From Rhizophagus clarus (Eukaryota > Glomeromycota > Glomeromycetes > Glomerales > Glomeraceae): 64,000 nt of DNA. Every line of letters starts with the position of its first letter. The first letter of the stretch is position 1. The notes below the pieces were generated by a model. That model did not search any database. It saw only the letters and a list, made by a program, of their open reading frames with translations, and was not told where the DNA came from. The stretch spans positions 434,001-498,000 of the forward strand of contig BLAL01000162.1 of the NCBI GenBank assembly GCA_015698045.1. The letters are read 5' to 3'. Both the position numbers and the translations under genes were made by a program. Below are positions 46,743 through 58,254 of this stretch, piece after piece.

Positions 46743-47380
46743 TTAAGGGTAGAGTGTATTTACGCCACAACATATATATGATTTTAGACTAAAAAATGTA
46801 GATCGTCACGTGACCCAAAATGAGCAAAATTTATGATTTCTCGCAAATTACCATATGAATTTTGTTAAATACACATTTAAAAAGAGTATAAACATGCGCT
46901 TCATTTATTTATTAAAGTGTTTAACCATTTGCTATTAGTCTTTTTGAATGTATTTAGACTTTTAAAATCAAATATGACTAATAATAAAAAAATAAAATGG
47001 TATTAATAAAAAATTTTATTTGAATAAGTAAATGCACAATGATTTTTTAACATAAATATTCTTTTTTATTATACTATTAACTTGTAAAGTTTTATAAGTT
47101 TAAAGTTAATTTGAAGATATGTTCTCTAGGTGATTCGCAACTTACCATAGGAGATTCGCAACTTAATGACGACTTCATAGTGTAATATTTCATTATAAGC
47201 CTTATTTGTATTATATTTTACTAAAGTTTATTTGAAAGACAGAGACTCTAGCTTTCTAAAGAATACTTTTAAACAGTTTTTCATAAAATATTGAGTGAGT
47301 TTTCCTTGTAGCGAAGTAAAAAAAAAAATGATTATTTTTTTTAGCCATATGATCAGCCATGTCGATCCCTCTACCCTTAA
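46743..47380. mobile_element. Possible MITE with TTAAGGGTAGAG ends
   Basis: TTAAGGGTAGAG at 46743-46754 is matched by its inverse at 47369-47380. TA lies next to both (46741-46742 and, one base removed, 47382-47383). The interior has repeats of GATTCGCAACTTA but no ORF. The inverted repeat is only 12 bp, so this is tentative. Confidence 0.35.
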
Positions 47381-48410
47381 CTATAAGCAAAAATTGAAGA
47401 ATAAATAATAAATATATACCATCAAATTATTAGCGATGTCAAGACTGCTTCGTAATAGAATATATATAACTCTAGTAATGTGATCTAATTTCTTGACCAC
47501 TTCAAGGTCCTTAGACTTCTAATGGATCTTGAAGCTTTCACACGTAAATTCTATTAATTTTTCCAACAAATTAATTTTTTTTAATTCCATCGGGAAAGTT
47601 ATATCAGTTCAGATCTGTGGTGATCTGTGATTTTAGCAGATTGCCGCATTTTTTTAATGCAATTTTGTTAAGAATCTGCACAATACTGCAGAAATTATTT
47701 TTTTTATTTTTTTAACGATTTTTTTATGAAAAATTTGTAATAATCTCCAAAATTACAGATTTTTAAAAATACTTTATACAAAAATCTTTAAAGATTTTCA
47801 CAATTTTCTTCTTTAATTTGATAAACTTTGCATATTTATTTTGATAAACTTTACATCACTAATTTTTTAAACTTTTTTAAAGAAATAATTTTTTTCTATC
47901 ACTTTAAAGAAATAATTTTATAACACTTTTAAAGAAATAATTCTTTTAAAGAAATAATTTTTTAACACTTTTAAAGAAATAATTTTTTAACTCCTTAAAG
48001 AAATAATTTTTTAACTCCTTAAAGAAATAATTTTTTAACTCCTTAAAGAAATAATTTTTTAACGTCTTAAAAAAATTAATTTGTTTAAAGATATCAAAGA
48101 AAAAAAAAATAAATTTTTAATGGATTCTTTTTTAAGCTTTGAAGCTTGTCAGATAATTGGACTTTAAGAATAATTTTTTTTTAAAAAAAAAAATAAAAAA
48201 TACTGTTTCTTTATAAGGTTCAAAGTCTTTAAGACAAGTTTTCTAATGTTTGATAGAATGCCAAAGGTACAAGTTCTGGATTCAAACAAAAATTTTTTAC
48301 TTATGGTTTTAAAGTGCGGGATGAACGAGAAATTAGGAAGTTTTCAGATTTCAAAGTTTTCTTTTCTAAGTTTTGGACGAGCCCAAAGCCTTTTCCAGAC
48401 TCTATTTCGA
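47381..48410. other. AT-rich spacer with AAAGAAATAATTTTTTAAC tandem repeats
   Basis: From 47875 to 48065 a 19-23-bp unit (AAAGAAATAATTTTTTAACT, then CCTTA) is repeated about eight times. At 47610-47700 words like CAGATCTG and ATCTGCACAATACTGCAG resemble 51190-51330. No gene was seen. Confidence 0.5.
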
Positions 48411-48416
48411 AGATTA

Positions 48417-48570
48417 GAGATCCTGGATGTTAAAGAACAGCCCTGGACTCTTCATTTCGAAGGGTAGAGATCCTTGACGCTGAAGAACAGTTCTGGACTC
48501 TCCATTTCAAAGGTTAGAGGTCCTTGACACTAAAGAACAGCTCTGGACTCTTCATTTCGAAGGTTAAAGC
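48417..48570 (+). repeat. 48-bp tandem repeat leading into the intron-like array
   Basis: Three to four uninterrupted units of TCTGGACTCTTCATTTCGAA followed by GGTTAGAGATCCTTGAC and AAAGAACAG. The word TCTGGAACTCCATTTCGAG of the following array is the same unit, there separated by intron-like DNA. A 73-codon frame (48246-48467) overlaps it; coding is uncertain. Confidence 0.65.
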
Positions 48571-48599
48571 CTTCAAGTATATTAATTTATTTAATGAAT

Positions 48600-50905
48600 G
48601 TTATAAATGTTTGATTTTTATATTTTTTTAGGTCTGGAAGCCAAAGTACAGCTCCAGACTTTTTTTTTGTTATTTTTAGTTTTTTTTGGGGTCTAGAAGC
48701 CAAAGTACAGCTCCAGATTTTTTTATTGATTTATAATTTAACGAATGTTAACTAATATTCGATTTCTTTTTCTTTTTTTTTAGGACCAGAACTCCATTTC
48801 GAGGTAGACCACTTTAAGAGTAAAAAAAAAATTCATTTTTTTTTGTATTTTAGTGAAACGTTAGTAACGTTTCACTTTTTTTCCTTTTTTTTAGGTCCAG
48901 AACTCCATTTCGAGACAGATCACTAAGTAAAAAAAAAATGATTTTTTTTTGTATTTTAGCAAAACGTTAGTAACATTTTGCATTTCTTCATTTTTTTAGG
49001 TCTGGAACTCCATTTCGAGGCAAACCACTAAGTAAAAAAAAATGATTTTTTTTTGTATTTTAGCGAAATATTAGTATTGTTTTGCATTTCTTCCTTTTTT
49101 TAGGTCCGAAACTCTATTTCGAGACAGATCACTAAGTAAAAAAAAATGATTTTTTTTGTATTTTAGTGAAACGTTAGTAATATTTTACTTTCTTCTTTTT
49201 TTTAGGTCCAGAACTCCATTCGAGGTGGATCACTTTAAGTGAAAAAAAATTATTTTTTTTTGTATTTTAGCAAAACATTAGTAACATTTCACTTTTATCC
49301 CTTTTTTTAAGTCTGAAACTCCATTTCAAGTCAGACTATTAAGTAAAAAAAAATAATTTTGTTTACTTTAATTTCAACGAACGTTAACTAACGTTCATTT
49401 TCTTTTTTTTAGGTCCAGAACTCTTTTAGAAACAGACTATATGATATTTCGAAGGTAAAATAACTTTGAAAATTATTATTTTTTTTTGTTTTATTTAAAC
49501 GAACGTTACTAATATTCATTTATTTTTATTTTTTAGGTCCAGAAGTCCTTTATAGGCGGACTACTGTAAGTAAAAAAAAAAAATAATTTTTTTTTACTTT
49601 TATTTCAACAAACGTTAACTAACGTTTATTTTCTTTTTTTTAGGTCTGGAAGAAGTGGACCAAGTTATTTCGAAGGTAAAAAAACTTCAAAATAAATTTT
49701 TTTTTTATATTTTTATTTTACGAAACATTACTAATGTTTCATTTCATTTTTTAGGTCCAGAACTCTAATTCGAAGCAGACTGTAATATTTTGAAGATAAA
49801 TAAACTTCAAAATATTTTTTTTTTATTATTTCAATGAACGTTAACTAATGTTCATTTTCTTTCTTTTTTAGGTTCAGAACTCCTTTAGGGGTAGACTGAT
49901 ATTTTGATGGTATAATATCTTCAAAAATTATTATTTTTTTTTGTTTTTTTAAACGAATATTACTAATATTCGTTTTTTTTATTTGTTAAGTCTGGAACTC
50001 CTTTAGAGGTGGACTATGATATTTCGAAGGTATAATATCTTCAAAAATTTTTACTTTTTTTTTATTTTATTTTAATGAACGTTACTAACGTTCATTTTTT
50101 TATTTTTTAGATCCAGACGTTCCATTTTGAAGACTGAACTTTATTCGAAGGTAAGGCCTTCAATTTATTTTTTTTGTTTTTATTTAACAAATGTTAATGA
50201 ATGTTTATTAATGTCCATTTTTTCTTTTTTAGATCTAGTAACCATTTTCAAAAACTATTTTGAAGGTATGACCTTCAAAAAAAAATTTAATTTTTTTGTT
50301 TAACGAACGTTGCTAATGTTCAATGTTTTTTATTTTTTTAGGTCCAGACGAAACCCAGACTCTATTCAAAGGTAATTCATCACTTTCAAATTTTTTTTTA
50401 CTTCTATTATAACAAACGTTACTAACGTTCAATTTTTTCTTTCTTTTTAGATCCTGGATGTTGAAATACTGTACATCTCTCAAAGGTACCTTTAATTTTT
50501 GGGTTTTTTTATTCAATGAACGTTTACTAATGTTCTTTATTTTCTTATTCTTTCTTTTGTAGGTCCGCAGTTGGATTTCTAGAAGAAATTTCGAAGGTAG
50601 AACTTTAAAATTTGTTTAATTTCCTTTTTAATGAGATGTTTTATTAACGCTTATTTTTATAGGTCTGGAGCTTCCTAGAACGTTACAAAACTTCGAAGAT
50701 GCTCTACAAAGTTCCTTTTACTATTTTTTTGAAATTTCTTAATAAAACATTTGCTAACATTTTATTTATTTTGTTTCTTGTAGGTTTACGGCTTCTGGAC
50801 GAAGATTTCAAAGGTATTTATCTTCGAAATTATTTCATTTTTTTATTTAAACAAAAAGTCAGCTAATATTTCACTTATCTTTTATTGTAGATCTACGGTT
50901 TTCTT
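48600..50905 (+). repeat. Long intron-like tandem array, about 20 units
   Basis: Units of about 105-125 bp. Each has an exon-like piece of about 25-45 bp (GGTCCAGAACTCCATTTCGA and variants), GTAAAAAAA, GTAAGT or AAGGTAA, and an A/T run. Then follow a palindrome (CGAACGTTAACTAACGTTCA or ACGTTACTAACGTTC), a pyrimidine tract and TTTTTTTAG. Acceptor-like AGs occur near 48632, 48784, 48894, 49001, 49104, 49206, 49412, 49537, 49644, 49755, 49870, 50110, 50231, 50341, 50450, 50562, 50662, 50784 and 50890. Some have AAG instead. No long ORF crosses it; the coding value of the joined pieces is untested. Confidence 0.8.
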
Positions 50906-51179
50906 TAGGAGCGATAATATTTTCACATTTTGACGCGTTTTGTTAGATCGAAAAAGTTAAAAGTTGTTTGTTGGAATCGAACCAACTGGAACAATGTCCA
51001 AACTATTAACAACAACATAATTTGAACGTCAGTAAAGAAAAGAAAAAGGGATTTTTTAATTAGTGCATTTAGTTAGCAAATAGGATAGTTTAATATATAT
51101 ACTTTTAAATTTGTAAATATCTTTAATTAATAAATTAATATTAGTTAATATTAAAGTTAAAACACTGCCTAATTGTAAA

Positions 51180-51332
51180 TTTGCATTAGTGTTTTTGAAA
51201 AATTTCACAGGTTTTTTTGTGCTTGCAGATCTGCACAGAAATCCATGAAATTTTTCAGTGCTACGTATCGGCATGTCCTCAGATCTGCACAGAATTGGAT
51301 TTTACAGAATTGTGCAGATCTGCAGACCAAAA
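51180..51332. repeat. CAGATCTGCACAG inverted repeats
   Basis: CAGATCTGCACAGAATT (51280-51296) faces AGAATTGTGCAGATCTG (51306-51322), and a third copy GCAGATCTGCACAGAA lies at 51226-51241. The region ends TTTTTCCTGATAAG. Possibly the end of an element whose other end is near 47.6 kb. Confidence 0.5.
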
Positions 51333-51423
51333 TTTTTCCTGATAAGTAAAAAAAAAATCAGTATTCATTTATTGTACAGTAAACAGTAAAAGAGTAAAAT
51401 TAATATATAAAAAAAAGGTTTAC

Positions 51424-51742
51424 CATCTTGATCACTTTCATTTTCTTCGTTTCTTTCTCTTTCTTCTTTCTTTTTTTCCATCCTATCTCTTTCTCTTTTC
51501 TCTTTTTCTCTTCTTTCCTTTTCTCTTTTGTCTCTTTCTCTACCTTCTCTTTCTAATTCATTTTCTCTTCTTTCTATTTCTCTTTTGTCTCTTTCTCTAC
51601 CTTCTCTTTCTAATTCATTTTCTCTTCTTTCTTTTTCTCTTCTTTCACTCTCTTTCCTCTCTATTTCTCTCTCTTCTTGTTGAAGGGTATTTTCACGAAC
51701 TCTATCATGAGAAACTATTATGATAATATTAATACGTGACAC
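51424..51742 (-). pseudogene. ER/K-helix exon, relative of the gene at 34.1-35.7 kb
   Basis: The minus frame encodes RERERR-type repeats (ERRENELEREGRERDKRE), ending NEENESDQDG before a donor GTAAACC at 51423. The 35085-35279 exon likewise ends EENESDESG before GTAAAAAC. No first exon with ATG and no downstream domain was found, so it is a gene fragment. The repeats are expected to form a charged single helix. Confidence 0.6.
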
Positions 51743-51835
51743 TTTTTACATAAATAAAAACTAAGATATACCTTTTGTTTGTTTGTTACGTTTTGTTTAT
51801 TTTTTTAATGTTATGAACTTGTTAAGATGATTGTA

Positions 51836-54140
51836 GGATATTATATACAAGAAATATTCAGAATCTAGAATTTTGATATTGAATCAACTATATGTAAAGT
51901 TTCTAATCATATTGTATCTTCATATTCAAAATTCCTATTTTTGACTTTAAAAAATAGAGAGATCAAACTTAATTTCATATTTTGAATCATTATAGAAGTT
52001 AATTTCGTAATCTAATAGGATATATGCAGAAAATATTCAGAGATCAAGATTTCAATATTGAATCAACTATATATACAGTTATACGATTATCGTATCTTTA
52101 TATTCAAAATTCTTATTTTTGACTTTAAAAAACAGAGAGATCAAACTTAATTTCATAGTTTGAATCATTACAGAAGTTAATTTCATAATCTAATAGAATA
52201 TATGCAGAAAATATTCAAAAACCAAGATTTCAATATTGAATCAACTATATGTACGGTTATATGTTTATTGTGTCTTCATTAGGGCTCCGATCAGTTCAGT
52301 TCAGTTCAGTTTTTGCAAAAACTGATACTGAACTGAATTAATCGGTATCAGTATTAATGATTATTGAAACTGATCAGTAATTACCGAAAACTGAACTGAT
52401 TTACTGAACAAGTTTAGTAAAAAAACGTTTCGCAACGTTTAGCAAAAAAAAGTTTCGAAACAATTTTTTCTTATCAAATCATCCATAAAAAAATGTTTCG
52501 CAACATTTTTTATTAAAGTGACAAAAAAAAACGTTGCGAGATGTTTTTTTTATATTAAATCATTTTATAAAAACGTTTCGCAACGTTTTTAAATAAAAAG
52601 GAAAATAACATTGCAAAACGTTGTTTTTTATATTAAATTTCTGATGTAAAAAACATTTTGCAACGTTTTTTATAATGTTCGCAAAAATAACGGTACGAAA
52701 TGTTATTTTTCATAATAAATTGTTTATGTAAAAAACATTTCGCAACATTTTTTACAAGTTTCACAAAAATAACGTTGCGAACCATTATTTTTTTTATCAA
52801 ATCATTTATGTAAAAAATATTTCACAACGTTTTTTACAAGTTTCACAAAAATAACGTTGCGAAATATTATTTTTTATCAAATCGTTTATATAAAAAATGT
52901 TTCACAACGTTTTTTACAAGTTCCACAAAAATAACATTGCAAAATGTTATTTTTTATATCAAACGTTTATGTAAAAAATGTTTCGCAATATTTTTTTTTA
53001 ACTACATTATTTATGTTTTTCTTATAAAAAAAAACATTTTTATTATCGGTAAATCAGTTTGGTAAATCGCAAAACTGATACCGAAACTGAAAATTTTGGT
53101 TCGATAAATCATAAAACTGAAATCACTCTGATACTGAAACTGGTCAGTATAGTTCAGTAATTACCAAAACTGATCGGAGCCCTAGTCTTCATATTTAAAA
53201 TTCCTATTTTTGACTTTAAAAAATAGAAAGATCAAACTTAATTTTATATTTTGAATCATTACAAAAGTTAATTTTGTAATCTAATAGAATATATGCAAAA
53301 AATATTCAGGGACCAAGATTTCAATATATCAACTATATTATGTGCAGTTATACGGTTATCTAATCATATTGTATTATCATATTTAAAAATTCCTATTTTT
53401 GATTTAGAAAAACAGAGAGATCAAACTTAATTTCATATTTTGAATCATTACAGAAATTAATTTTGTAATCTAATAAGATATATGCGAAAAATATTTAAAC
53501 GCCAAGATTTCAATATATCAACTATATTATGTGCAGTTATACGGTTATCTAATCATATCGTATTGTCATGTTCAAAAATTCCTATTTTTGATTTAGAAAA
53601 ATAGAGAGATAAAACTTAATTTCATATTTTGGATCATTACAAAAGTTAATTTCGTAATCTAATAGGATATATGCGAAAAATATTCAGGGGCCAAGATTTT
53701 AATATTGAATCAACTATATTATGTGTAGTTATACGGTTAATCTAATCATATCATATTTCATGTTCAAAAATTCCTATTTTTGATTTAGAAAAATGAAGAA
53801 ATCAAACTTAATTTCATATTGCATATTAAAGAAACTAATTTTGTAATCTAAACAGATGATTGTAGGATATATGCGGAAAATATTCAGAGACCAAGATTCC
53901 ATCAATTTTTGTTTGACATTGAATTAACTACATTTTTATTTTATTTATATTAGTTTATTATGCGATAGAAAACATAAAAATGAAAATACAATAAACAATA
54001 AAATTGCTATGTATTTTTAAATCAATGTCAAGCTCTCCTCGCTGTATATAACAAAAATAAGTGATGATAGTGGATCATGGTCATTTGATCATATTGTATC
54101 TTCATATTCAAAATAGATTCTATTTTGATTAAAAAGCGGA
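51836..54140 (+). repeat. ~180-bp tandem satellite
   Basis: Units begin TAGGATATATGCAGAAAATA and contain AACAGAGAGATCAAACTTAA and TTGAATCATTACAGAAGTTA. Unit starts lie near 51836, 52016, 52197, 53286, 53468, 53664 and 53866, and the last unit is degenerate. The array is split by the hAT element at 52280-53184. No coding content. Confidence 0.85.
52280..53184. mobile_element. Non-autonomous hAT element in the satellite
   Basis: A 905-bp element with ends TAGGGCTCCGATCAGTT and its inverse, flanked by the 8-bp duplication GTCTTCAT (52272-52279 and 53185-53192). Intact satellite units read GTATCTTCATATTCAAAA across the same point, which confirms the boundaries. Inside are about eight tandem ~75-bp units with palindromic AAAACGTTTCGCAACGTTTT and AATAACGTTGCGAAATGTTA. 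TAGGG ends plus an 8-bp duplication define hAT. No transposase. Confidence 0.93.
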
Positions 54141-54842
54141 GTAATCAACTTGATTATATCATCATTGTTGGTAACAGGGTTCAAATAACATTAACTGAAA
54201 TATCTGAATCTGTGCAGATTACAATATTAACTGAATACGTGAATATCCAGTCCTCTAAATTAAATATCGCTATAACATAAATAATTTAATTTATATTAAT
54301 TAGTTTTTAACATTAACATATCATATTAAACGATCTTTTTTTTTGTTTATGAAATTGGTAAGAAATGATTTAGTGCAACAATTCGCAGAGGATAGATATA
54401 TATGTAACTACAGGGGAAAGTCCCCTGCTAATCATTATTCTGCTAATGAAAATCAAAAATCATGTAAATTTTTATAATTAAAAGAAATCAACAAAATTTC
54501 TCTTTACTAGTAATTGCATGTGATAGAGTAGTTAGCATAACATTAGGTTTCAGATTCGATTACTATGCTACCTTATAGCAATTATTCTTGTAGATTTTAT
54601 CAGGTAAAAATTTCCCCATATCCTATCAGGCAGGTGAAAATTTCCCAGTTAAACCTTTACAAATACTTTTTTTTATTATTATTTATTAGTAAGAAAATAT
54701 ATTTAAACATAATATATACAAGATAAATGTAAAATATTATTTATTAAATTTATAAATGGTTTTCAAAAAAGTAAACCTTTTACTTAAAAATGAAATTATT
54801 TATTAATTATAAAATGAAATTTATTAAAAAATTATTTAATAT

Positions 54843-55196
54843 CTAAAAAATTACTGATTTGATTGTGTTAAAGTGCTTATCCATACTTTTAAAAGATGAC
54901 GATGATGAGGGTGATGGTTGTGGTGTAGACGACGATGATTGTGCTAAATATAAATAAAGCTTTAATTTAAGTTTATATATCTCTTCTTCCTGGCTTGAAA
55001 TTTCTCTGAAAAAATATCAATCTACTTTAATAGATATACGTTCTCCTGCTCAGTTTTGTTGTTTAATTTGGTAATTATTTGTTTTTCAGTTATTTCAACA
55101 GCTTTTGAAATTCTTGGTTCATTATCTGGAGATCAGAAATTTCAATTTTTGAAATTTCTTCTTTTGTCATTTTTTTCTCTACGTCAGGCCGTTTTC
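54843..55196 (-). pseudogene. Remnant of an unrecognised coiled-coil protein gene
   Basis: An exon after ATATTCTAG (55196-55040) encodes KRPDVEKKMTKEEISKIE and, in a second frame one base off, ISKAVEITEKQIITKLNNK. A further exon (about 55006-54843) encodes EEEIYKLKLKLYLYL and a Ser/Pro tail (SSSSTPQPSPSSSSSF), ending TAG 54843. Codon content is clearly protein-like, but at least one frameshift interrupts it. No domain recognised. Confidence 0.5.
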
Positions 55197-55349
55197 CTAG
55201 AATATTATATAAAGAAAAAATATTTTTTTTTTATCAAAAAAATAGATGCAATTTTTAATTTATTATGGAGGTTCAATAATTTTGGAAATCTATTGTCAAA
55301 ATTAGTTTAATACAAGCGTAAAATTATTTTAATCTTATCCAATAAACTT

Positions 55350-55800
55350 TGCAAACCATGATTTTTTTTATTAATTAATTATCATAAGAATGGTAATGCC
55401 ATCCTTTAAAAAAATTTCTCGTGATTTGAACTTTGTGATCATGACTTTTTTTTATTAATTAATTATCATAAAAAAAGCATTCGAATGCCATCCTTTAAAA
55501 AAATTTCTCGTGATTTTGAACTTTGTGACTGTGACTTTTTTTTATTAATTAATTATCATAAGAACGGCATTCAAATGCCATCCTTTAAAAAAATTTCTCG
55601 TGATTTGAACTTTGTGACCATGACTTTTTTTTTATTAATTAATTATCATAAGAAAGGCATTCGAATGCTATCCTTTAAAAAAATTTCTCGTGATTTGAAC
55701 TTTGTGACTATGACTTTTTTTTTATTAATTAATTATCATAAGAAAGGCATTCGAATGCCATTCTTTAAAAAATTTCTCGTGATTCCTATCCAATAAATTT
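55350..55800 (+). repeat. ~89-bp tandem repeat, five copies
   Basis: The unit contains TTATTAATTAATTATCATAA, GGCATTCGAATGCC (a palindrome) and CTTTAAAAAAATTTCTCGTG. It is open in one frame, giving a repeated KKISRDLNF peptide, but this follows from the repeat length and there is no sign of a gene. Confidence 0.8.
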
Positions 55801-56427
55801 TGTAGTGAATAACAATTATTCTGATTAGAATGATATATGTATTATTATTTTTTTGATTCTTATTTAACAAGAAAAATTTAAATTTTTTTGTGTAAACTGA
55901 ATTAACCAATTACAATTTTGTATTACTACATCAGAATTATTTCAACTTTATAATGAATTTCCTATTGTTATATTTGTGATTCTAGAAGCGTCTTAGTCTT
56001 AAAATTTAAATTATATTTTAAGTGTGTCAAATGATTAATTATATGCTATGCCTGCGTAAAAAAATTTTTCAGTTATTTTACATTATTTAAAAATATCTTA
56101 TTATTTTAATTACATGCGTAATGCTATGTGCCGAATAATAATGAAGATCTGCAATCAATTAGATGGACAACAAAAATCTGATCGCCATTATAGTATACAT
56201 TTTTAAATTTAGGATTACATGACTTGGGCTAATTCCTCGATGAAAGTACATATTATTTAATCAAATAGTATTTATCATATAGTACAATTAAAAAAAATAT
56301 ATATAAAAAGAGAGAAAATTTTTTTTCAAAAAAATCAGAAAAATCATTATAATAAACAATCAAGAAATTTGTCTAGTTTCGTAAATTTTTAAAATATCCT
56401 AACCTTCGCCATCATTTCATCCTAAAG
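55801..56427. other. AT-rich spacer
   Basis: No convincing gene. Just upstream of the next coding block there is a CTAAC branch-like word (56397-56401) and an acceptor-like CCTAAAG at 56421-56427. Confidence 0.45.
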
Positions 56428-58254
56428 ATAAATCCAATTCAGAAAATGAGACCAACTTAGAAAGTGATTCATCTTTTGAATTGGACCAAAAATTTAGTTC
56501 CAAGATCTCCCAGAAAAGGACCAAACATAAATATTTCCCATATATAATTCCATTAGAAAATTCGCCATCCTTAGAAAATGATGAATAAATTGCGATGGCA
56601 AGTCTGTCAGATGAATAAATTGTGATAGCAGGTCTGTCAAATGAATAAATTGTGATGGCAGGTCTGTCAGATGAACAAATTGTGATGGCAGGTTCATCAG
56701 ATGAACAAATTGTGATGGCAGGTTCATCGAGGAAAAGGAAGAATGAAAAGCCTATTGACAGTAAAGAAGCAAAAAAAGTCAAATTAATCTTGGTAGGAAA
56801 CTTGAAAGAAAAAGATAAAATATATATATTATTATATACATATACTATTCTAATAGCTGTAGAATCATACATTATGTAAAAAATCTGACTTTTTTTATGA
56901 GAATCTGTTATTAATTATTGCATTACAAATTTATTTTTATTTAAGACACAATCAAAATTCTTTCAGAAGATCATTACGAAGTTCAGCAATTTCTAGAAAA
57001 TATTCCCGCAAATACTTTGAAAGACAGGTTGGTTACTCTAAGGAGCATTAGTGGCAGCAATTGTAAAAAAATAATTTTAAATATTGATGAACAAAAATTG
57101 ACTGCAGTACTTCCGTCAGGTTTACTAGATATAAAATTAACATTTTACATAGCTGAGCAACATTTTATAGAAATGGAAGAGAGCAGGTTTCTAGATAACC
57201 CCCATATACTTTGGCGATTACCTGCTGAAGACAATAGCAATAATAATACAACAATAGGAATTAATCTTTTATATAAAGAAAAGGCAGCTAATGATAAAAA
57301 TCTTAAGGAAGATATATTAGCTGTTGCATGGCTAATATATCATTTAAGAATAGTCCAAGATCGTCTGCCAATAAACCCCCCAATGATGCAACCTAATTAC
57401 GATAACAAAAAATATATACAGAATCTACAGGAATATTATGATAATTATTTGGAAAAGGGAATGGAATTTGATGGCTCCAAAATAAAAGGTGCTATTTCCC
57501 TAACTAAAAATATTGATGATGATCATAATTCAAGAATTAATTTTCTGGATAAAGTAGACGATGGTAATATGTCTTTATACATAGAGGATATGCTTACAAT
57601 ATTGGATGAAATAAAATCAGAAGATGAAACTTCTGAATTATCAAGAAGAAGAAACGTTAGGAGATACTTGTATTTTTACGAGTTATATAAGAAAACATTA
57701 GAAACAGTCGCTTCTGAGCCAAAATCATTTGGTGAAATGAATGCTTCAAAAGCTAAAGATATATTAGAAAACTTTCTTAAGAAAGCTAAAAAAAAACTGA
57801 CACAAAGACAATGAAGAAGCTACAGAACTTCAGCTGAGAAAATAAACAAGTTATGGAATATATGCAATAAAAGTTTTGTAATATTCGATCTTATAACTGG
57901 TCTTACATCCAATTTATTTGAACGATTACTGAGTAGGGAAAGTGCAGAACGATGGTTTATAATAATCAAAAAAGGAATCTATTATATCCAGCAGGAGTAT
58001 AGAGGTATTCAAAAGCAACAGCAGGAGGAGAAGGAAGTTACTAATAATGACAGTGGCAATAGTAGTAATAATAGTGAAAATGAAGGACAGGGAAGTGGAA
58101 ATGAAGGACAGAGAAGTGAAAATAAAGGACAGGGAAGTGGAAAGGAAAGGGAAGCAGAGGATGGGAAAGTGGAAGGGAAAGGGGATGGGAAAGAGGAAAA
58201 GGAAGAGAAAAAGAAAGAGAAAGGGAAGAGAAAGAGAAAGAGGAAGAGGGAATA
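56428..58254 (+). pseudogene. Charged-protein gene of unrecognised family, broken by nonsense changes
   Basis: Exon 56428-56792 encodes an acidic head and five copies of a 30-bp repeat (SDEQIVMAG). The first three copies have TAA (56586, 56616, 56646) where the last two have CAA. An exon from about 56946 to 58254 encodes a 430-residue helical region (FLENIPANTLKDRL, FDGSKIKGAISL, RRRNVRRYLYFYELYKK). There is one TGA at 57812 where Arg is likely, after which the frame continues (LWNICNKSF, RESAERWF) into Gly/Lys/Glu-rich repeats and a Lys/Arg tail. The junction between exons is one base out with the best donor (GTAGGA). No known domain. Confidence 0.65.

Noticed and set aside
50955..51020. tRNA gene on the minus strand
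   Set aside because: GGTTCGATTCC matches a tRNA B box and the last bases could pair as an acceptor stem, but there is no room for a D arm and the A box is absent. At best a tRNA-derived relic.
55485..55796. Repeated KKISRDLNF protein
   Set aside because: The open frame comes from an ~89-bp tandem repeat with a palindrome, with no start context, splice sites or conserved domain.
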